Positions 47,290 to 58,850 of a stretch of DNA of 64,000 nucleotides are shown here, piece after piece (position 1 is the stretch's first letter; every line of letters begins with the position of its first letter). The notes below the pieces were generated by a model, which saw only the letters and a program-made list of their open reading frames with translations, was not told the origin of the DNA and searched no databases. The translations under genes and the position numbers were made by a program. The DNA lies in assembly GCA_035079385.1 (NCBI GenBank), contig JAVHKY010000012.1, positions 2,276,501 through 2,340,500 of the forward strand, read 5' to 3'. Origin of the DNA: Aspidiotus rigidus (lineage: Eukaryota > Arthropoda > Insecta > Hemiptera > Diaspididae).

Positions 47290-47434
47290 GTGTTTTCCGT
47301 TATTATTTATATTTTTTTATAACTTCAATCCTGAATTAGGCAGATGAATCTATTTTTGTTATTGATAAGTTTTCTACTAAAGTGTAACGATGGATTACGT
47401 ATTGTTTAAGTTGTACTGATGATAAATAATTAGT

Positions 47435-47440
47435 AATAAA
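47435..47440 (+). terminator. Poly(A) signal candidate of zinc-finger copy 2
   Basis: AATAAA lies about 145 bases after the stop codon at 47289, within 3' flank that still aligns with the flank of copy 1. Confidence 0.45.
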
Positions 47441-48944
47441 ACAACTTATTTTCTGAATTCTTCAATTCTTTAATTACGCTGAGAACGGAGAAATTCAAGT
47501 ATTCAAACATTGTAGAACTCGTATATTGAGTATAAAAATAAATACTGTTGTCGTACAAGTTGTACGATAGAATCTGAGCTCAAACTTGCAAAGTTGATTT
47601 TGAGGCTGAGACTTCTTGATACGTCGAAGGAGAGGTGCGAGGAGCAAAATAGAAAAATTCAGAATTCTCTACAAGGACAACGCGAGTCAATTTTAATTTA
47701 TCTCTTTTTTCTTCCTTATCAGAACTTTTGAGGGCTGAACTACCTCTGTATCCTCCTCTTGTTAGCATTGAAGAAAAATAGTAAATTTGGAGCGAAGCCG
47801 CCCAGAAAGAAAAAAAAAAGAGATTCATAAAGAGTCGTTTACTCGGAAGTTTTATAAAAATTTCTTAAATATAATTCATAAATAAAATGGCTTCTAACAC
47901 ATGACACAACTACAATATAAATAAATGCAAATCTTAAACGAATACTTGTGTTGTATCATGAACACGCGTTTAATTAATACTTAATAATTGAGTTTATTGA
48001 TTTACAATCCTCGCGTGATTGAGACTTATGAACTCCTTAAAATTTATTGCAGTCAGACTAGAATACGAAAATGATCAAAATTTTATCCGAAATTGAGTTT
48101 TTCAACGCCCACTTACCTATTTCAAAATGCATCTGATTTCGTACTAAAAAATATAAATTATGAAGAAAAAATTAGATACTAAAATAATCTAATTATACTT
48201 ATTTTGAAAATAAACCTTAATTTTGATCAAAAAATATTCATCGTTTATGAGTGCTTTTTTTTTTTCTTTCTTTCTTCTGTTCTTAGATATCGTAGAATGA
48301 CCGATTTTTTAGATTATATTTTTATTATTTTAATTTTGATTTCTCAATGTTTGAAATTACTTCCTAACTTACATCACAATTCAAAAAAAACAAATCTGAC
48401 TGATAATCTCCCTCAAATTCAAAGCGAGTAACTACGTTGAAATTTATGAAAGATATATCATCAGAGGAAGATTATTGTCGTCCAATTAAACTTAATATGA
48501 ATAAATTACACATTTCTTTCATAAACCTATCCTTATTATGACTGAACATTAAGATTTATGCATTTCTCATATCCTGAACATGAATTTCTCGCTAAAATTT
48601 CACCATAAACTACAACGGCAGAAGATGAAAAATAAAAGAGAAACTGAATCTGAAAAAGAAAAGTCGGAAGATTTTATCTTCGTCGTTTCCTTTTGATTGA
48701 GAAATTGACATTCAAAATATGAGCGAGTCGCCTAATTAAATTTAATACATAATTTTATACGATCTTTACTTATAACTACCGGTATTGAAAAAGAGATAAA
48801 CTTACTGAATAAAAGGCACCAATTTCTAAAATTAAGACAAATAAATTAATATCGTTACAGCAAAAATACTTATTTCTCAGTTTAGAAATCTCTCTAAAAT
48901 TTACAATTCGTCCTTACCAACATTTTTGATCATATTAATTCGTT
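47441..48944. other. Convergent intergenic region
   Basis: AT-rich and without a recognised gene. It separates the plus-strand zinc-finger copy 2 from the 3' end of the minus-strand mucin gene. The first ~120 bases still resemble the flank of zinc-finger copy 1. No clear poly(A) signal for the mucin gene is seen close to its stop at 48945. Confidence 0.5.
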
Positions 48945-49692
48945 TCACTTATGGCCTACGTTTTTATTTTCAATTGGGGCTAACGTCGGTTTACCAGCTA
49001 TCCTTTTACTCCCGCATGGCACTTTCTGAATTTTCTCGCAACGTTTTGATATATTCCAATATCCAAAACCTTCTGGACACTGGTAAAGGTAACCTGAAAA
49101 CGCAAACAATAACTTTTGAGACGATCCTTGGCCTTTTGATGATAATTTTTTCTACTTACCATTCAGTTGACCTTCATTGTCTTTCTCACACTTGTAAAAT
49201 AGTCTGCAATCATCTTTGTAAGCGGAAGATCCTTCGTTCGGGCAAATGGTTTTTTCTGATTTTACCGGAATCTAAGAACAAAATGAAAAAGTTCAAGTCC
49301 ATTTTTTATGATAATAGTGAGAGCTTACGCTGAAAAAGCAAAAAAGAAAGTTCTGATACTGTATGGGTACCTTTAAATAAAGTCACAAGAGCAGCTAACT
49401 CACGTTTATTGAAAGTAGTTCCTGTTTTTTTTTTAAGTTCTGTTTTTGTGAAAGCAGTCAACCCATTTTTGCTAGTAACTCTTATTTCATAGGTATCAAT
49501 TTTTTCTTACTTTTTTCGATTGAAAATATTAGAAATTTTTAATTGGCAAGAAAAAACTGCGTACCATTTTTTTCTAAGAATTATAGATACTAAAATATCA
49601 TAATTATTTACTTACAGGAGCTATCGAATTATCGGACATTTGTCGAAGATTTCTAGTATCCATCATACTTCCATCACATTTCTTCGCTTGAT
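48945..49692 (-). CDS. Three 3' exons of the mucin: seventh CBM14 and C-terminus
   Basis: Exon 49692-49616 encodes QAKKCDGSMMDTRNLRQMSD and on. It completes the sixth domain's final Cys (QAKKC). Exon 49271-49160 encodes ICPNEGSSAYKDDCRLFYKC and ends at GTAAGT. Exon 49093-48945 encodes YLYQCPEGFGYWNISKRCEK, a final PC, then a basic tail ending VGHK and a stop. The six Cys of a CBM14 domain are thus split over two exons. The exons are too short to stand out as open frames and were found by domain motif and splice signals. Confidence 0.85.
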
Positions 49693-52600
49693 CTAACAAA
49701 AAAAAAAAAAAAAGTTTCAAAAATTATCATGAAGTTAAGAAGTGTAAGAATTATTATTGAGTTTTTGTGGTTGACTGTCAGCTGCAAACTGCAAGCCGCC
49801 GATCTTACAATTTGGGCTGGCCATCCGCCAGGATCGCCAACAAAGCAAGCGGTTTAATCAACAGTTTCGAATTTGAAAACGGGAATCAAACTGTGCGAGG
49901 ACAATTGGAGGAAAGTGAAAATATCATACTTATTGGAGAATCTGTCTGGCCTGAATTGTCAGCTGTTAGTTGCAAGCTGCAGGCGGGTGTTTGAAATAGC
50001 TTGAGCTTGTTGGCTAATGAATAAGCAGATTGTTCAGCACTATAGGGCTCCTTTCTTATATCATATTGCATAGTCGTTTGCCTGAGAGGAATAAATATGC
50101 TATCATTGCATATTCAATTCTCCTGCCATAAGACCATTGTAAACCTAGTACCATTACAATAAGAATCAGGCGAACGAGTATGCAATATGATGTGATGAGG
50201 GTTCTGGCAGAAGAGCTTCCGTCCCATAAGAAATACATTTTGCGGAGGCCCTTTTGCTAGATACGTCGTCATAGCAGCAGACTATTTGGACTTGACAGCG
50301 AAAAAGTCGCTGCATGTGGCAATGTATGGAAGCTTGGTCCAAGAAGATGATCGTGATATTGAATCCAGGGTAGCGATGTTTTAAACAAAATTGTTTTAAA
50401 CAGTGTTTTAAACATTGGAATTTGAGAAAAAAAAAACGTTTTAAATATGGACGGCACGTCATACTCACGCACAAGAAAGCATGAGTTTCTAGGGAAAAAA
50501 CCTGGAAAAACCCCGCTATAAGATGAGAGGATGTGCGAAGTATACTAATCGAAAGTCTCCTCGTGCCCTATCAGTTCGTTTCGTTTGCCGTATGCCATAC
50601 TCGGAGTAAGAGGCGAGTAAGAGTGATGCCGCGAGACTTTGAAATATTTTTGTACTTCTTGGACTTGTAAAATTTTTCATTTTCAATTCTTGGACTTGAC
50701 TAAACATATTTTCAACTGTTGGACTTGGAATTATTTTCCAATTGTTGGACTTTGAAATATTTTCATACTTCTTGGACTTGTAAAATTTTTCATTTTTGAT
50801 TGTCGTACTTTGTAATATTTTCAACTGTGGGAAACAGTCAAAAATGAAAAATTTTACAAGTCCAAGAAATGTGAACATTATTTTCTGCGGTTGCATTTGT
50901 GTACTCTCCCTTCGGAGTATTCGTTTTTCGCGTTTAAATGTGAACATATTTCAAAGTCCAACAATTGAAAATAATTCCAAGTCCCACAGTTGAAAATATT
51001 TCAAATAACCACAATTGGAAAATAATTCAAAGTCCAAGAAGTATGAAAATATTTCAAAGTCCAACAATTGGAAAATAATTCCAAGTCCAAGAATTGAAAA
51101 TGAAAAAATTTACAAGTCCAAGAAGTACAAAAATACTCTTACTCGCCTCTTACTCCGAGTATGGCATACGGCGAACGAAACGAATTGATAAGGCACGAGG
51201 AGACTTTCGATTAGTACTTTGCATATCCTCTCGTCGCAATAAGCGCTAGGTCATTACGTTTAAAACTTTAAAACAACAAAATACTTATACAAAATTACAA
51301 AATTTGTATAGAAATGCCGTTTCAAACATGTTTAAACTACTGTTCTAAACTCCAACGGAAAAATATCTATTTTCAACATGTTTTAAACAAAAAAGAAAAG
51401 TTTTAAACTAAAAAAAAACACGTTTTTTGTTCTTTTTTTAAAAAAAAGTTCAATTTTTTGCAACCCTGATTTTGAATCATAATTTGCCTGTAAGGGCTCT
51501 GCTAGGAGCGCCACTAACCACGCTACACTCAACGGTGATGGTGTCTAATAGTACAATACAATATGAGCCTCTCACACTTGACGTTTGTTTACATCTTTCT
51601 TATCATACACGTAGTCATATTATCAAAATGAGAAAATTCAGTTTGAAAAATTGACATAATTCTTGGAAGTTTTGGGCAAATTTTTATTTTTGCTTCTTTA
51701 CGGGATGGTAAAATGTAAATATAATCCACAAAATTACAAAAATTATTTGAAAATAGAAACTTGAATTTTTGTTTGACTACAAGTTTGATAACGAATCAGG
51801 CAAACGCTTATACTATCCGCATTAAGAACCCAAAGTGTGAAAGGCTTATATAAATAACACAGAAATGATTTTTAAGTTCCTCGCTACTTAATTGATCAAC
51901 TAATTTTAAAAAATGAGACGTACAAAAGTAGGAGCCGATTTTACTCTAACAGCAATTTCAAAATTCCTTTTGGTGGCATTTGAATTTTACAAGAAAAAAG
52001 AGCGAAAACAAAATACCTACGTTGTACAGTCATTACCACTCATTATCACCTTCGAGTGCAAGTTTTTGAGAAATTCCGCATAGCAGGGCTTACTCCGCCT
52101 TTATTGGCGAATACATGCTAATGTTGCGGCGTCGTTCAAATCTTTTGCTCTTCTGCTAGTCACTGTTAGGTCCGCAATATGGCGGTCTGGTTCACCTGTG
52201 TGAACCTATACTGCCCTATAGCGGTACCAGTCGTGTAATCGGCGTGGCACCATGTTTTTATCTTTTCTAGTTGCGTCCATCATCTGGTAGGTAACACTAA
52301 GAAGCGTTCCTAGAAACACTTCTCAGAAAGAAAAAAAAACGATCTGGAGAAAGGTATCTCCCTTGTGTAATATGGGTACTTTCTTTTGATCAATATCTTA
52401 TCCTATCGATAGTACCTCAGAAAAAATTTTGGGAATATCGATAGCATGAAACTATTGACTATTGCCAATGACTACAAATTTCTACTGATAAGAAGGAGGC
52501 TGAAAACCAGCTTCATTTAAACCTCTGTAAGCTAAAAACCAAAATAAGCCAAATTTTTTCAGTTTTTTGTTTAGGCTATCCAATTTTTTGCAAGTACAAA

Positions 52601-55600
52601 AATTAATGCACTCCGGTTCAGTTCAGCTTTTCAGCATAGAAGCTTGTGGTGCAGTGATCCAAAGGGGATGAATACAATCTGGAGAATAGGTATTATACAC
52701 AAGTATGACAAAGCCTCGATTCTCCTGATCGTTTCATCTGAATTTACATTTTTTTCATAATATCGGCCAAAAATTAGCTGAATTGAGCCAGCTGAATTTT
52801 TTCAAAAGCCAAAAGCCAAATTTTTCTAGGTTGTAAATTTGAGTCGAAAGTCGAAGCTGAAATTTTCGGCTGCAATACTCTGTTCAGCTCACAGTGACCA
52901 TTGTCCGATCTCGAGAAGCGAGATTGCTTGTGGAAGAAAAAAGTGATGGGCAATTATAGGTTATTAATCGATTTATTCTTGTGTAAAACCGGTTTATTTG
53001 TAATTAACGGTTTACTTGAAAAACCTGTTAATAAGAGCGCATAAACCGATTAGCCGCCGAAATTCAAAATTTTTCAACAATTCCGAATTCTGATTGATAA
53101 CTTGACAAATATTAGTACAGTACTTGACCCCGAAGATGGTAGTTGTGACTACCGAAACGTCGGTCCTTATCTTAGACCATACAACAGATAGACCGAGCAT
53201 AGTAATGAATCTTTGAACGGAGAGCATGATAAGAATACACATAAGAAAATAAGGGGGACTGGACCTTGTTTACAAGTTTGATGAGCGGCGCGGGTGTATG
53301 GTGCGTTTCACTGCTCCGCGCGTTCACCCGCGTTGCCTTCATTGAGGTCCAGTCCCCCTTATTTTCTTATCATGTCTTCCGTTCAACGCGTTGTACACGC
53401 TTATATGGCCGATGCTCGGTCTATCTGTTGTATGGTCTAAGGTCCTTATTTAATTTGTTTCATATCAACGGCAGTGCCGCATAATAAAAAATTTAAATAA
53501 TTTGAAGCACCATCAGGACTGAAGTTGATGAGAATTACTGAGTTATATGTAAAGGATTAGGAATTATCAATCAAGATATTCCTCAATCATTAACACATGA
53601 GAGATTTCCCTTAAGTTCCTTCTCTTTTTCTTTAATTTTCGCGATTTTGAGAGCAAAAAAGTGGAAGACGTTGGCGCTCCTAGCGGAATTTTTAGAGAAC
53701 TAAAAGCGATTTGAATAATTGTCGGTTAACCGGTTTATTTGGGGGTTCTTGACCGATCAACCGGTTACGATGATCTTTAATAAACCGTTTAACCGGTATA
53801 TTGAAATAACTGATAACCGCCCATCACTAACTGAAAAAGTATTCCGAGAGATTTTAACAGGAAACTTGTTCCATTTTTTTTGGTTTGAAAGAAAAGTTTG
53901 CCGTCTATTGTCTGGCGTTCTTGTGACCCTAGGATTTGGAAAATTTCGTTATACGACCAATATATGTATATGAGAAGGGCCGACAAACTCAACTTTCAAG
54001 CTGTATACAGGGAGAGGGGGACTTGGAGGAATTTTGACTTGGGTTGTAGTATGATAATTATAGAGGAGAGAGACTTGGACAGATTTTGACTCTTAAGCTA
54101 TGTAATAATAATGAAAGGAAAAAGATTAAAAGAAATTTCGAGTTCTTAACTGTATGTATGTGATGATTGAAGAAATTTTGAATCCCAAAGGATTTGATTA
54201 TCGATATCAAAATTGACCTATACAACAAATTTCCGGTACTGTTCGATCAACTTTGTGAAAAAATCTAGTGGTTTCTTTAGACGTCGTTACTGGGTTGATT
54301 ATCACAGGGTCGAGGAGAGAGAGAGAATAGGAAGAGAGGGCACTTTTTCTCCGGGGTCCGGATTTATAGAGAAATCAGGAGGAAGCCAGAAAGAGGGTAC
54401 AACGTGAACAATTCGAGCGTTAGTTTGCTGAATAATAATTTTTCCGCTGGACCAGTTTGGCTCTCGAGGGTCGTGGATGGTGAAGCGCCTACAAGGCTCC
54501 ATTCATTATTATCACTAACGACCATGTTACAAACTAGGATTTTAAATAGCGGGGACGTAGTCTGTACGATGAAAAATACGAGTATTATTATAGGTGGTAA
54601 CTTACGTATTAACTTTCATGACCATAGTTTTCATGAGGGAATCTGTCTCATCGGTGGGTATCCGTTATCTGTACTTCTGTTGATCGTGTTATATTCAAAG
54701 ACCGAGAACTCGAACGCGGTTGATCTTCGAGCTCTGATGGACGAGGCTAGAGGAAACTCTTTTTATAGGTAACCCCCCTTTTTACTTCTCTCTCAAAATT
54801 GTCTCCCTCTTCTTTGTCACTATAAATCCATAACAATAACAGTTCAAAATTCTTTTCTCGAGGGTCTTCGTTGGTGAGTTGTTTCGAGATTTTAAAATTT
54901 CCACTTCAATTACTATTAATATCCAGTGAATGGTCATCAGCCTACTTATACCATGGTCCGATCCTCCCAATTGAATAATCTCAAATAGTTAATCGATTAA
55001 GACTTCTCGCTCTTAATCTGATACAGTTCATGTGATTGAGCAATATTCTATATTTCTTTTAGGAGAGTAGCCAGAGAGAGAATTTTGAAAATAAATAATT
55101 CTTTTATTGGCTTTCTCACACGAAGTGCCTTGTTTTTGCTCCTTCAAACAAAACTATCTCTTCCTGTAGAAAAAGGGCGAGTTATTCATCAAGGCCTCAT
55201 CCCTCGATATCAAACTGTAATAAAAAATGATATCACTCACCTGGAGGTAGACACTGAATTTTTTTCTCATCATATATAGTTCCATTTGTACACGACAGCG
55301 TCAATACTTTTATCTCGTTATTTGGCGAAGTTGTGCACTGATAGAATAGATTACAATACTTTGGATGTCTGCGGAAACCGGTAGGACAAACAATGGCAAA
55401 TTGGTCGGGTCCTACTTCTGGACATTTCTCGTTTGACGGAGTATTCGTCATCGTAGTCGTCATATCAACAGTTGTTGGATTCGTCGTCGTTAACTGATTT
55501 GACGGATTTGTGGTACTTTCGCTCGGGAACGACGTGCTGGATCCTGTCGATGAAGTAGGATTAGTTGTTTCTGCACTGTCAGTTGTGACACTCCCAGTTG

Positions 55601-58579
55601 GTGGCGGAGTCGTTTCAATCGCAGAACTCGTCGTAATCTCTGTCGGCGCGGGAGAGGAATTAGGATAGTTGGTAGATTCGGACGTAGAAGTGGTAGTGGT
55701 TGGTTCTGTTAAAGGCTCAGTTGCATTTAAAGTGGTGCTCTCTCCAGGTGGTGTTGACGTTTCTTCCGGACTCGTATGGTTGTTGTTTGGAGTTACGGAT
55801 TCGGTTGTTGTATTTCCAACATCGTTACAATCTCTAGGAGGGTACACGGATTCTTCGTGATTGCAAGTACTTAAGCTTGGATCAAAGATAGTACCATCGG
55901 GGCAATCGAAATAGTAAACAGAAAATCTTTTTCCCTGATCGCCATCCCAGTCAACGCATCGATAAAATTTCTTACAGTTGCCCGGGTAGGGGTAGAAACC
56001 AGCTTTCTCACATTTCACTTTGCTGATAGGTTTTGTTGTATTTTGGCACGGTGTTTCTGTAGTGTTATTATTATCACTACCTGCCTCAGTCGGTTCTGTT
56101 GGGGTGATAGTTGAGCTTGATGGTTTCGCACTGGAACTGCTCTCTGGTTTCTTTGTCGTTGATGAAGTGGAAGGACGTTTTGTCGTAGTTGTGTTATTTG
56201 CACTGCTGGGTGATGTAGAAGTTGGTGATGGCTTAGTCGGTTTTGTTAGTGCTGTAGTAGGCGGTTTGCTCGTTGTGGTCATTGTATTTTGACCGGGTTT
56301 AGAAGTCGTCGGCTTATTTTGTCCTGGCTTAGAAGTTGAAGTAGACGTGGAGCCAGATGTCGACTGAGCGGTTGTGGTGTCTTCATTTGACAAGGGAGTT
56401 GTTGAGTTTTGCTCAGATCCATTATCTTGCCCTCCTGTTCTACATTTTTCATCACGCACGGCCCATGGATGATTACATACATTGTAATCAGGATCAAATA
56501 CAGTGCCGGGTCCACAATCAAAGTCGTACTTCGTGTATCCACCTTTTCCTGTTGCCACACATCGGTAGAATTTGTTACAACTTTTGGATGAAGGGAAGAA
56601 TCCTTCTCCCGTACATTCATCTTTCCCTCCGCTTTGATGACTTTGATTTGTTGTTGTTTGATTGTTGTTTCCACTAGTTGTGGACGAGGTTTGTTGACTC
56701 GACGATGATGTTGAATTTTGCTGACCAGATGAAGTGGATGAGGTTTGTTGACCAGTAGATGTTGACGAAGTTTGTTGATTTGATCCTGATGAAGTCTGTT
56801 GGCCTGAAGAGGTTGAAGAAGTTTGTTGACTAGAGCCGGATGAAGTTTGCTGTCCTGAAGAGGTTTGTTGACCTGAAGATGTTGATGAAGTCTGACCGCT
56901 TGACCCTGATGAGGTCTGTTGGCCCGAAGTGCTCGTTGAGCCCGATGAAGTCTGTTGGCCTGAAGAAGTTGAAGATGTTTGTTGACCTGAGCTTGACGAG
57001 GTTTGTTGGCCTGAAGATGTCGATGAAGTCTGTTGATTTGATCCTGATGAGGTCTGTTGGCCTGAAGAGGTTGAAGAAGTTTGTTGACCTGAGCCCGATG
57101 ATGTTTGTTGACCCGAAGAGGTCGAAGAAGTTTGTTGACCTGAGCCCGAAGATGTCTGTTGGCCTGAAGAGGTCGATGAAGTTTGTTGTCCAGAGTTTGT
57201 CGTACCTCCTTGACTTGTCGATGAGGACGATGAAGATGACGATTGGCTAGCTGTTGAAGAGGTTTGCTGATTGCTGCTCGACGATGATGTTTGATGGCTG
57301 GAAGTGGAAGAAGTTTGATGAGAACTTTGACTAGATGTTGTTGAAGTTTGATTTGAACTTGAAGATGTTTGGTTGCTATTAGTGGTGTGGCTGGTTGTAC
57401 CAGCTGAATTTTGTTCACCACTGGTTGAGGAAGTTTGACTGTCGTGAAGGCTAGTGGTAGTTCCAGAATCGGAATCAGTTTGACCCTCTTGGTCTGATTT
57501 GCAGTCGGATCGCTTCACAGCGTACGGATAGTTGCACGTTTCTAAATCTGCGTCCCAAACAGTACCCTCTGCACAGTCAAACTCATACTTCGTGTATCCA
57601 TTGCCATTGCTTACACAGCGAATGAATTTTTTACAATTATTTGGGACAGCATGAAAACCTTCAGACGGGCAGGTTCCATTGCTAAAAGAATTATTGCTGC
57701 CCTCTCCATCGGGCGAGATGTTTCCGTAATCAGGTGAACCTGACTGAGGATAATCTGTCGTTGCGGCGACAGGGTAACCTGGTGTCGGGCTTGGGTTTTG
57801 TTCGGGCTCTGGATTTTGACTGTTATTTGGAGCACCTTCGTTTGGAGGATTTCCATTTTGATCAGTATTCCCTCCAGATTGATCCAGTTCTGATCCATTT
57901 GGTTGACCCTCGTTTTCCGGACCAACATTCCGACAGTCTTTCCTTTCCACAGCCCACGCGTGATTACAAGCATTGTTGTCGGGATCCCATACAGTGCCTT
58001 CGCCGCACGAAAAGTCGTATTTGGTAAAACTTTTCCCGTTTGAGACACATCGGTAAAACCGAGCGCAATCATTTTCAACCGGGAAGAATCCTTCAGCTTC
58101 ACAAGGTGGTGATCGAGTATTTCGTGGAGATGGGTCACCGATCATATTATCCATTTCGTTTATCGGTTCTAGTGATGAATCTGGACTTGGTTCGTTGTAG
58201 GAAGATAAATGTGACGCTGTAGTTGGTTGTGATCGAACGACTCCGTAATCAATATGGTTGTTTGAATCATCGTTATTATGCATCGACATGTCCGCTCGTG
58301 GGAAGTTGAATAGCAGAGGCTCGGAAGCTCTGTACCTACATTCAGTTCTTGAAGAAACGCTAACGTGAACACAAGAATTACTTTCTGGATCGAATATTAA
58401 TCCGTTTGTGCATTGAAATTTGAATGTGGTATAACGTGAGCTCTCCAATTTTTCGTGAGAGGCGCCCCAATCCAGACAACGGTAGAAGATAGAACAATCA
58501 GTGGGGTCTGGAAAAAAGCCTTCGGTTCCGCACTGGAATTTGAATGTCGTCTTTTTTGGCTCTCTCTCATTTTTGGTAT
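48945..58579 (-). CDS. Chitin-binding mucin / peritrophin-like protein, seven CBM14 domains
   Basis: Exons on the minus strand are 58579-55241, 49692-49616, 49271-49160 and 49093-48945 (stop). Donors are GTGAGT or GTAAGT and acceptors end in AG. Phases fit throughout: the main exon ends with one base of a codon and the next begins with two. The model encodes about 1225 residues with seven six-cysteine CBM14 (peritrophin-A) domains. A ~295-residue Ser/Thr/Gln mucin block lies between domains 3 and 4, and Thr/Pro linkers occur elsewhere. Such proteins are secreted and bind chitin in cuticle, tracheal or gut matrix. The first exon (signal peptide) must lie upstream of 58580 and was not identified, because the acceptor at 58580-58581 shows this is not the first exon. 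Confidence 0.88.
50366..51468. mobile_element. ~1.1-kb hAT-like element with TTTAAAC subterminal motifs
   Basis: The ends are CAGGGTAGCGA at 50366 and, inverted, TTTTTTGCAACCCTG at 51468. Both flanks contain TTGAATC (directly adjacent at left, four bases away at right), so a target duplication is not exact. Copies of GTTTTAAAC and variants cluster near both ends (50378-50450 and 51258-51410). The core is the foldback at 50522-51235. No transposase is present. Confidence 0.55.
50522..51235. repeat. 714-bp foldback palindrome with internal short repeats
   Basis: The left arm from GATGAGAGGATGTGCGAAGT pairs with the right arm ending in TATCCTCTCGTC. Pairing runs through CTCCTCGTGCC, GCCGTATGCCATACTCGGAG, TAAGAGGCGAGTAAGAGT and continues into the interior. 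The interior consists of ~37-40 bp units built on TTCTTGGACTTGTAAAA, TTGTTGGACTTTGAAATATT and similar. These are repeated on one side and inverted on the other. Transcribed RNA would form a very long hairpin. Confidence 0.85.
51940..52080 (+). repeat. Dispersed repeat shared with 21850-22000 (-)
   Basis: GGCATTTGAATTTTACAAGAAA, then GAGCGAA and CACTCATTATCACCTTCGAG-like text align with the reverse complement of 21855-21990 with small gaps. The family and its limits are unknown. Confidence 0.55.
52942..53829. mobile_element. ~0.9-kb inverted-repeat element (AGTGATGGGC ends)
   Basis: The left end AGTGATGGGCAATTATAGG is mirrored at the right, whose reverse complement reads AGTGATGGGCGGTTATCAG, each followed by TTATT. 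Subterminal AACCGGTTTA-like motifs occur on both sides (52989, 53729, 53758, 53789). This is the general form of hAT non-autonomous elements. Target duplications are not clear. The interior holds the palindrome at 53172-53440 and a hairpin-CGAAACG motif at 53131-53163. Confidence 0.7.
53172..53440. repeat. Long two-part inverted repeat
   Basis: The outer arms 53172-53200 and 53412-53440 (29 bp, starting TTAGACCATACAACAGATAG) are reverse complements. The inner arms 53241-53266 and 53345-53370 (26 bp, with AAGGGGGACTGGACCT) are also reverse complements. The unpaired stretches between them are of similar length. The loop 53267-53344 is GC-rich for this region. Confidence 0.9.
53990..54200 (+). 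repeat. GACTTGGA...AAGCTAT repeat family, second locus
   Basis: Two units are clear: GGGGGACTTGGAGGAATTTT then GACTTG near 54014, and GAGACTTGGACAGATTTTGA then CTCTTAAGCTATG near 54068. They are diverged copies of the family described at 39840 and 58850. Confidence 0.6.
55241..58579 (-). CDS. Main exon of the mucin: CBM14 domains 1-6 and Ser/Thr blocks
   Basis: A single 3339-nt open exon. Counting residues from just upstream of the exon start, CBM14 domains lie at about 20-84, 163-219, 307-363, 659-716, 860-921 and 1068 to the exon end. Typical blocks are CEAEGFFPVENDCARFYRC, GTVWDPDNNACNH and FYRCVDWDG. Residues ~365-655 are Ser/Thr/Gln/Gly repeats of the form QQTSSTSSG and QQTSSGSG, expected to be O-glycosylated. 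The linkers after domains 4 and 5 are Thr/Ser/Pro-rich with KPGQN repeats and several NxT/S sites. The exon begins after the acceptor CTTACAG (the in-frame ATG before it is intronic) and ends at CTCCAG before GTGAGT. Confidence 0.92.
56640..57420 (-). repeat. Coding minisatellite in the mucin block
   Basis: Units of roughly 24-51 nt encode QQTSSTSSGQQTSSGSG and variants. At DNA level they show (on plus) GTTTGTTGACCTGA and GATGAGGTCTGTTGGCCTGA recurring. Length variation between individuals is likely for such a tract. Long frames on other strands and phases here are shadows of this low-complexity repeat. Confidence 0.85.
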
Positions 58580-58850
58580 CTGTAAGCATAAAGTTTAAGT
58601 GGATTAGTTGAATAGTAGTAACTGATTAATGGGCTAATTGGTGAGATGACTATGATAGAAATTTATTTGCTGTTCAATCATTTCTGATATGGACTTTCAA
58701 GTCGCTGAAGATTTTTCTCTTTTCCTATTTTTAAATACATCATCCTTTTCTTTTTTCCTCTTTAAAATCACATTATCCGAACATATGTGCATGTCCAAAA
58801 CACTCAACAAAATTTTAGGTTCATTGCACTTACAACTACCTAATGTATAG
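58580..58850. other. 5' intron side of the mucin gene
   Basis: The acceptor TTTATGCTTACAG at 58580-58592 (minus) shows an upstream intron. No convincing signal-peptide exon ending in a phase-1 donor is seen in the remaining ~5.4 kb of window, so the first exon may lie outside. Confidence 0.6.

Larger units (their letters stand above)
49693..55240 (-). other. 5.5-kb intron of the mucin gene, filled with mobile elements
   Basis: The intron separates the main exon from the 3' exons in phase 1. It contains a hAT-like element with an internal foldback (50366-51468), another inverted-repeat element with a palindrome (52942-53829), a dispersed repeat (~51940-52080) and part of the GACTTGGA repeat family (53990-54200). 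No host gene is recognised inside, although a 122-codon unrecognised frame lies at 54404-54772 (+). Confidence 0.7.

Noticed and set aside
48926..49333. 135-codon plus-strand frame
   Set aside because: It is antisense to the spliced 3' exons of the mucin gene, which carry CBM14 cysteines and splice sites.
54404..54772. 122-codon plus-strand frame in the mucin intron
   Set aside because: No recognised domain. It lies in an intron among repeats and has no splice or conservation evidence.
56279..57421. Long (380-codon) minus-strand frame and shorter plus-strand frames in the mucin repeat
   Set aside because: Their length comes from the low-complexity Ser/Thr/Gln repeat. The CBM14 frame is the real one.
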